Source of the DNA: Mastigamoeba balamuthi
Taxonomy: Eukaryota > Evosea > Mastigamoebida > Mastigamoebidae
Assembly (NCBI GenBank): GCA_902651635.1
Contig: CACRSC010000015.1
Coordinates: 961,090-1,025,089, forward strand
DNA length: 64,000 nucleotides
Direction: 5' to 3'
Shown piece by piece: positions 58,567 through 64,000 of this stretch. Position numbers and translations under genes: made by a program. Under the pieces are notes generated by a model. That model searched no databases. It had not been told where the DNA came from and saw only the letters and a list, made by a program, of their open reading frames with translations. Within the stretch, counting starts at the first letter, position 1; each line of letters opens with the position of its first letter.

Positions 58567-59645
58567 TCACTTGGATGCGCGGTCGAGCCACTCCACGACA
58601 AACGTGCAGAACTTGCCCATCATCGATTGGGGGTCGAGCCCCTCCCTGAGTGCCCTCCTGCAGAACCTCCCGTACAGCTCCCTCCTGATGCGCACCATCC
58701 TCGCGAGGGCGCCCAGGTCCACAGTCGCATGCTGGCCGTCCGACCCAACGTAAGACTCGTACCCCTCGACGATCCACCGCTGGTACGTGTCCGGGTCCGC
58801 CTCTGGGACGGGCTTGCCGGCCTCCAGAGGCGACCCGGCACCAGCAAGCATCACGACGCCCCAGATGGGCTGCGCCACGTCGTACAGGAACCACGACTGC
58901 TGGACCTGGTCCCAATCAAAGACGCAGGGCTCCCCAGGCGCGCCGCCCTGCCCCGGCACCCAGTGGTAGTTGCTCACGTTGATGTCCCCGTGGATGATGC
59001 TGGATCCAGCATCGCCCATTGAAACGTCAGCGATTAATATCGGAACCCCCCGCTCGTGGTATCTCTGGGGGCCACGTACCCGAAGTGCCGCGGATCGCGC
59101 GACAGCTCCACGTCAGCGGCGTCCACCGGCACGTCCGCGAGCACCCCGTCGTGCAGCTCGCGCCAGCCGCGGAGCCCCGCGATCTCGGGGCCGCACTCTG
59201 CGGCGAACTGCCTGCTGAGGTCGTGCAGGCGGGCCATCCACCTGCCCAGCGCCGCCGCGTGCTCCCTGCGCGTGATCCAGCCGTACTCGCCAAAGACCAC
59301 CGGCTCGCCCTCGGCCCACGGGAACGCGCACACCACGAACCTGCCGCTGTCGGTCCGGACGACAGGCGACTGCGTCACGGCGCTGGGGGCGGGCGCGCAG
59401 CAGCGGAGGCCGCGGGCCGAGAGGAAGAGGAGGAAGCGGCACTCGAGGACGATGCTGAGCTGGCGCGTGCGCGAGGGGTCCGGGGTCACCCGCAGGGCGT
59501 AGCGGCGGCCGCCGTCGGGGCGGCAGGCCGAGTACGTGTGGTTCTGGGACGCCTTGAGGCACGCAGAGACCTCCAGGCCCCAGTGGTCGTGCGCGGCGCG
59601 CTTGACCTCGTCGAGATCGACCGGAAGCGAGTCGAACAGCGGCAT
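58567..59645 (-). CDS. APH/choline-kinase-fold phosphotransferase
   Basis: Two exons joined at GG|C (intron about 59003-59079 with donor GTACGTGG), total about 335 residues. The Brenner loop is FGIIHGDINVSNYHW, the metal-binding motif is CVFDWDQVQQSW, and an N-lobe ALRVTPDPSRTRQLSIVLE precedes. This is the aminoglycoside phosphotransferase/homoserine kinase-like fold, with catalytic Asp, Asn and Mg-binding Asp present. The substrate is unknown; in such genomes it may be a sugar, choline-like amine or amino acid. ATG 59645 (MPLFDSL) was chosen over a near-cognate upstream codon. It converges on the CFAP46-like gene. Confidence 0.8.
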
Positions 59646-59663
59646 CTGGACGCGAAAAAGCAA

Positions 59664-59679
59664 GATATGATTCAGATAT
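59664..59679. promoter_or_regulatory. Paired GATAT element between divergent genes
   Basis: GATAT at 59664-59668 and 59675-59679 lie 19 bases from the phosphotransferase start and about 105 bases from the mannosidase start. Confidence 0.4.
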
Positions 59680-59781
59680 GGGTATCTTCTCGTTGGAGAT
59701 ACTTTGCTGGCCGTTGTGTTGGACGGTCAAAACACACACTCGATCTCCCCCCCAGCACGTCGTTGCGAGCGAGCCCCCGCG

Positions 59782-62700
59782 ATGTGGCACAAGCACTGGG
59801 ACACGACCCTCGCGCGGGTCAGCGCCTTCGTGACCCGCAAGGACCAGCTGCGGGCGCTCGTCTACGCGGACCCGGAGCCCGCGAGCCCCCTCGAGCGCCT
59901 CCCGCGCCCCTTCGCCACGCCGCCCTCGCTGGCCGACGTCCGCGCGGCCTACGCGCGCTCCGAGTTCGTCCCCGCCCGCGCCGACTCGTCGGAGAAGCTG
60001 GGCCCCGCGTGGTCGACGCACTGGCTCCGCGGCGCGTTCCGCGTGCCCGAGCGCTGGTCGGCCCGCCTCGGGCGCGGCGGCTGCGCGGTGGCCCTGCGCT
60101 GGGACTCGTCCTGCGAGGCCGCCGCGTGGGACGACGCGACCGGCGCCGTCGTGGCGTCGTTCACCGGCACGACCGACGACACGAGGCGAGACGCGCACCG
60201 GGCGGGGCCGCTGCTGCGGGCGCCCGGGGAGCGGGCGGTGCTGTGGTTCGAGGTGGCCTGCAACGAGATGTTCGGCAACACGCCCAACTGGGACTGCGGC
60301 CCCGCGCCGCCAGAGAGCGCCAGGGAGTACGCGCTGCGCAGGGCGGAGATCGCGCTCTACGACGAGCAGGCCGCCGCGCTGCTCCACGACCTCACGTTCC
60401 TCCACGACCTCGCCAAGGCACGCCAGCCCCGTTTCCCCCTCTTCAATTGCTTGTTTCCAGATTGGTTGAATTCAAATCGTGAATCACACTGAATTTGGCG
60501 ACACCCCGCGCAGCACATGCCTCAAGGCAGCCAGACTGCGGCGACGGCCCTGTACGCGGCAGACCTGGCCGTCAACGCCTGCGACCTGTCGAGAGCCGAG
60601 CAGACCGTCCCCGCGGCCCTGGCCATCACGCGGTCCTGCATCGAGGGCCTGTGCTCTTCCGGCGGCCCCTCGTCGCATGCCGTCTGCGCTGTGGGCAATT
60701 GCCACATCGACACTGCCTGGCTGTGGCCGTACAGGGAGACCAGGAGGAAGGTCGCCCGCAGCTGGTCCGCGCAGCTCGCGCTGGCCTCCGAGTCGGACGG
60801 CGCGCACAGGTTCGCGATATCGCAGGCGCAGCAGGTCGCGTGGCTCCGGGCCGACTACCCGCAGCTGTACGAGCGCGTACAGGCCGCGGTGGCCTCGGGG
60901 ACCTTTGTGCCCGTCGGGGGCACGTGGGTGGAGATGGACTGCAACATCCCCTCGGGCGAGGCCCTCGTGAGGCAGTTCAGCTACGGCCAGCGCGAGTTCC
61001 AGGCCGCGTTCGGCAGGCGCTGTGACGTGTTCTGGCTTCCCGACACGTTCGGCTACTCTGCCCAGCTGCCGCAGATCATGACCAGTGCGGGCATCAAGTA
61101 CTTCCTGACGCAGAAGCTCAGCTGGAACCAGTACAACAAGTGGCCGTATTCCACGTTCCGATGGTTGGCTCTGCCGCCCAGTGACCGCCGCAGCTGACAG
61201 CGCGGACCAGGGAGGGGCTTGACGGATCGCAGGTGTTGACGCACTTCCCGCCTGCGGATACCTACACGGGGCGCTGCGACGTGGAGCAGAGCCTCAAGAC
61301 AGAGACCAACAACAAGGACAAGGCACGCTGAGACTCGCATCGGCTTTCATTTCTAACCGAGCGCAGGAGCGCTGCGCCAGGAGCATTATGCTCTACGGTC
61401 ACGGAGACGGCGGCGGCGGCCCGCAGCTCGAGATGATCGAGCGCCTGCAGCGCCTCAGGCTGGGCGTACCCGGCCTACCCACCATCAAGGCACTCCGCCT
61501 TCCGATCGCAACAACATTGACGGCGCAGCACAGCCCGGATCGCCATCGGACTTCTTCGCCGAGTGCGAGAAGGACTGGGACAAGCTGCTCACTTGGAGCG
61601 GGGAACTGTACTTCGAGGTTTGTTCTGGCGTTGCTACTTTATAATATTGACTGTATGGCAGTGCCACAGAGGGACGTACACCAGCCAGGCGAAGAATAAG
61701 CTGGAGAACAGGAAGTGCGAGAACCTCCTGCACGACGCCGAGTTCGCGTCTGTTTGCGCAACGCTGTTCCACGGCGCCGAGTACCCGTACGACGCGCTGG
61801 ACGACTCGTGGAAGCTGCTGCTGCTGAACCAGTTCCACGATGTCCTTCCCGGGTCATCCATTGGGATGGTCTACGAGGACAGCGCCCGCGACTACGCGGA
61901 GATCCACAAGATAGCGGAGCCTCTCGTGAGCGCTGCGTGCCAGAAGCTGGGCAGGAGCTTCGTACTCAACACGCTGTGCTTCCCGCGCGTCGGCGTCGTG
62001 CAGCTGGGCAGCACACCTCTTGGATGCAAGCCCCTGCAGACAGCGAGGGACGGCAGCCCTCTGGTGGTCGTTGATGTGGCTGAGACCAGCTGGTCTTCTA
62101 TCGGGCCGGACTCGGTGCAGCCGCAGGAATCGGTCACCTGTGTCGACAAGGGCGAGCACATCTTCCTGGAGAACGCCGCTTTTGTTGCCCAGTTCGAGAA
62201 GGCCTCCGGGGTCCTCGTCTCCCTGATTCACAAGCCCTCTGGGCGCGAGGTTGTCCCCCGCGGATCCAAATGTGCGACCGCAGCGCCTCTTGACGCTTTC
62301 CTCACAGCTCTCCAGCAAACCGGTTCGTGCTGTTCGACGACACGCCGAACTACTGGGACGCCTGGGACGTCGACGTGTTCCACCTCGAGAAGGAGGTGAC
62401 GCCAGTCCAGACGAACTGCTCGTGCAGCGTTCTCGAGTCGGGCCCTGTGCGCTCGGTCGTGCAGTTCTCTTTCGACCTCGGCGAGAGGTGCTCGGTCACC
62501 AACACCGTCGTGCTGACGTGCGTGTCGAAGAAGCTGGAGTTCACCACAACCGTCAAGTGGAGCGAAGGTTGGCGGTACACCGCGTGTTCGTCGTCGCCTC
62601 ACCGAGTGGCTCCCACGTCGCAGAGCACAAGTTCCTCAAAGTGGAGTTCCCGACGACGATCCGCTGTGCGACGGCTGCGTACGACACTCAGTTCGGGTTC

Positions 62701-63452
62701 ATCGACCGTCCAACGCACGCCAACACGAGCTGGGATATGGCGAAGTTCGAGGTCTGCGGCCACCGCTGGGCAGACCTGTCGGAGTACAACTTCGGCCTCT
62801 CGGTGATCAACGACTGCAAATACGGGTGAGAGAGCCACCTTTTCACCCAGCCAGTTTGACCCCACGCGACCGCAGATACGCAGTGCACCGCTCTGTGATG
62901 CGCCTGAGCTTGCTGCGCGCTCCCAAGTCGCCCGATGCGAATTGCGATATGGGAACGCACACGTTCTCGTACTCGCTGTACCCGCACCTCGGTAGGTCTG
63001 CGTTCCTCGCTGCTCCTGAGCGTTCGGTACAGGCAACCACCGCCAGGCGCAGACGGACCAGGAGGCGCTCGACTTCAACTTCCCGCTGCGCTTGGTGGAC
63101 AACAGCGGCGCGCCAGAGGCCCCAGAGGACTCGGGATCGCTCGTACAGGTTATTGCCGAGGGCGTATTTGTCGAGGCAATCAAGCTTGCCGACGACAGGA
63201 GCGGCGACGTTATCGTACGCCTGTGCGAGAGGTTCGGCGGCAGTGCAAACGCAAAAATCATCTTCTCCCCGAAGCTCTATGTCAAGGGGTACGAGGCCAC
63301 ATGGCTGTCTGCCTTGCTCACTCAGTGCATTCAGGGCGTGGATGTCGAACGTCCTGGAGGAGAAGCTCTCGGTTGTCCGCTTCGACGTGACCAACTGCAC
63401 CAGCACAGTCCTTACTCCTTTCCAAGTGTTGACGCTCAGGCTGAAGCTGTAA
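59782..63452 (+). CDS. MAN2C1: Cytosolic alpha-mannosidase, GH38 (MAN2C1 type)
   Basis: About ten exons, roughly 1,000 residues. After a jelly-roll-like start ([27 protein letters not shown]) the GH38 catalytic domain has [16 protein letters not shown] (zinc His/Asp), [17 protein letters not shown] (nucleophile Asp), and [18 protein letters not shown] (zinc His). The beta-domains contain [20 protein letters not shown] and end [13 protein letters not shown], as in MAN2C1, the enzyme that trims free oligosaccharides in the cytosol. No signal peptide is present, consistent with cytosolic action. Three introns begin AAG|GCAC (60418-60513, 61323-61366, 61490-61533). Confidence 0.93.
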
Positions 63453-63517
63453 CAAGCCCAACATCGCCGTAACTGGTCTGCAGCTTTGCCTGATCGGTGG
63501 AATAGCACTGAGACCAA

Positions 63518-64000
63518 TCACAGTAAGAACGGTTGCAGGTGGATGGCGACCGTATGATGAGACGCAAGGAGGTAACACCAACTACGATGACAACAGAGTT
63601 GAATCAGAAGATAAATAGGCATGTTGTTCTCCCACAATCGAGTCGATACAAACGCTGGTATGAGTGAGTGTGTTTCTTCCGCGGAGCGGGCGCAGGCGAG
63701 GCAGAGGGCGGGGGAGGGCGCCGAGGGGGAGCCGGCCCCGGCGAGGGTGAGGGTCTCGGCGACGACGACGAGGCCCAGGCCCCGCACGACCGCCCTGTTC
63801 GCCCTGCTGCTGCTGCCGCTGCTGCCGTGGGCCGCGGTCCCGGCGTCGCGACGGGCGGCGGCGGTGGCGGCGACGAGGTGGGTCTGGAGCTGGGCGATGG
63901 CTGCGAGGGCGGCCTGCCTGTCGGCGCACAGCTGCGCCACGGCCGCGTCGCCCTGCGCCACGCGCGCCTGGAGGACCGCGGCCAACTGCTCGAGGGCCGC
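63518..64000 (-). CDS. C-terminal part of an Ala/Gln-rich coiled-coil protein, cut by window edge
   Basis: The frame enters from beyond 64000 and reads ALEQLAAVLQARVAQGDAAV, then AQLQTHLVAATAAARRDAG, then Ser/Gly-rich, hydrophobic and low-complexity text to a stop at 63518-63520. The first part is convincingly alpha-helical. The part below about 63700 lacks host-like codon use and may be intron or 3' UTR, with the true stop reached by splicing. No family recognised. Confidence 0.45.
   Translation of the reverse strand, partial: AALEQLAAVLQARVAQGDAAVAQLCADRQAALAAIAQLQTHLVAATAAARRDAGTAAHGSSGSSSRANRAVVRGLGLVVVAETLTLAGAGSPSAPSPALCLACARSAEETHSLIPAFVSTRLWENNMPIYLLIQLCCHRSWCYLLASHHTVAIHLQPFLL

Noticed and set aside
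1-64000. tRNA, rRNA, CRISPR arrays, operons or ribosome binding sites
   Set aside because: None seen. The window is eukaryotic nuclear DNA, no regularly spaced repeat array exists, and no tRNA cloverleaf sequence was recognised by eye.

Overview
The window reads as nuclear DNA of a GC-rich, gene-dense, intron-rich protist. Genes are split by many short introns (mostly about 40-100 nt). The encoded set is eukaryote-specific: TFIIH p62, Notchless, FANCM, PNUTS-like PP1 regulator, CaMKII-like kinases, RapGAP, cytosolic alpha-mannosidase. A CFAP46-like central-pair protein implies a flagellum, and one retroelement is DIRS-like. A flagellated amoebozoan (Mastigamoeba-like) would fit, but this is inference; no rRNA or organelle marker is present. 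Gene models were joined by hand from exons using GT-AG, and in at least eight places GC-AG, junctions that keep the frame. Summed exon lengths were checked to be multiples of three for the 2290, 2983, 11357, 15118 and FANCM genes.

Layout: 1-2146 holds a decayed Ty3/gypsy-type retroelement (minus strand). Two small unknown genes (2290-2973 plus, 2983-3406 minus) converge. A decayed DIRS-like element (about 4121-6743) follows. From 7075 rightwards genes are packed on both strands: coiled-coil RapGAP-like protein (7075-11105), HAD hydrolase (11357-12250), PP2C-like phosphatase (12346-14895), WD-type protein (15118-16690), two tail-to-tail paralogous CaMKII-like kinases (16922-19698 and 19791-21902), an EF-hand sensor (22033-23004), a Sel1-repeat protein (23113-25453), an MFSD5-type transporter (25708-27518), Notchless (27689-29375), a small Q/H-rich protein (29569-29974), a secreted M28 peptidase (30090-31894), TFIIH p62 (33676-36049), FANCM (36781-43045), a KCTD9-like protein fused to a glutaredoxin-like domain (45982-47711), a PNUTS-like protein (48227-51867), a CFAP46-like protein (52213-58508), an APH-fold kinase (58567-59645), alpha-mannosidase (59782-63452) and a cut-off gene at the right edge.

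Assembly state: two N gaps (32201-32456, 44024-44549) and a single N at 45653. The first gap is flanked by a near-identical 1.1 kb duplicate, most simply two alleles placed side by side. The second borders a sharply AT-rich tract that does not look like the rest of the window.

The genes do not form one pathway. Loose themes are Ca2+ signalling (two kinases plus an EF-hand sensor side by side), DNA repair and transcription (FANCM, TFIIH p62, PNUTS), and the flagellum. The most unusual observations are the KCTD9-glutaredoxin fusion that lacks the active-site cysteine, a RapGAP domain that has lost its catalytic asparagine, DFD in place of DFG in both kinases, frequent GC-AG introns, and a recurring GATATC-type motif just upstream of most start codons.
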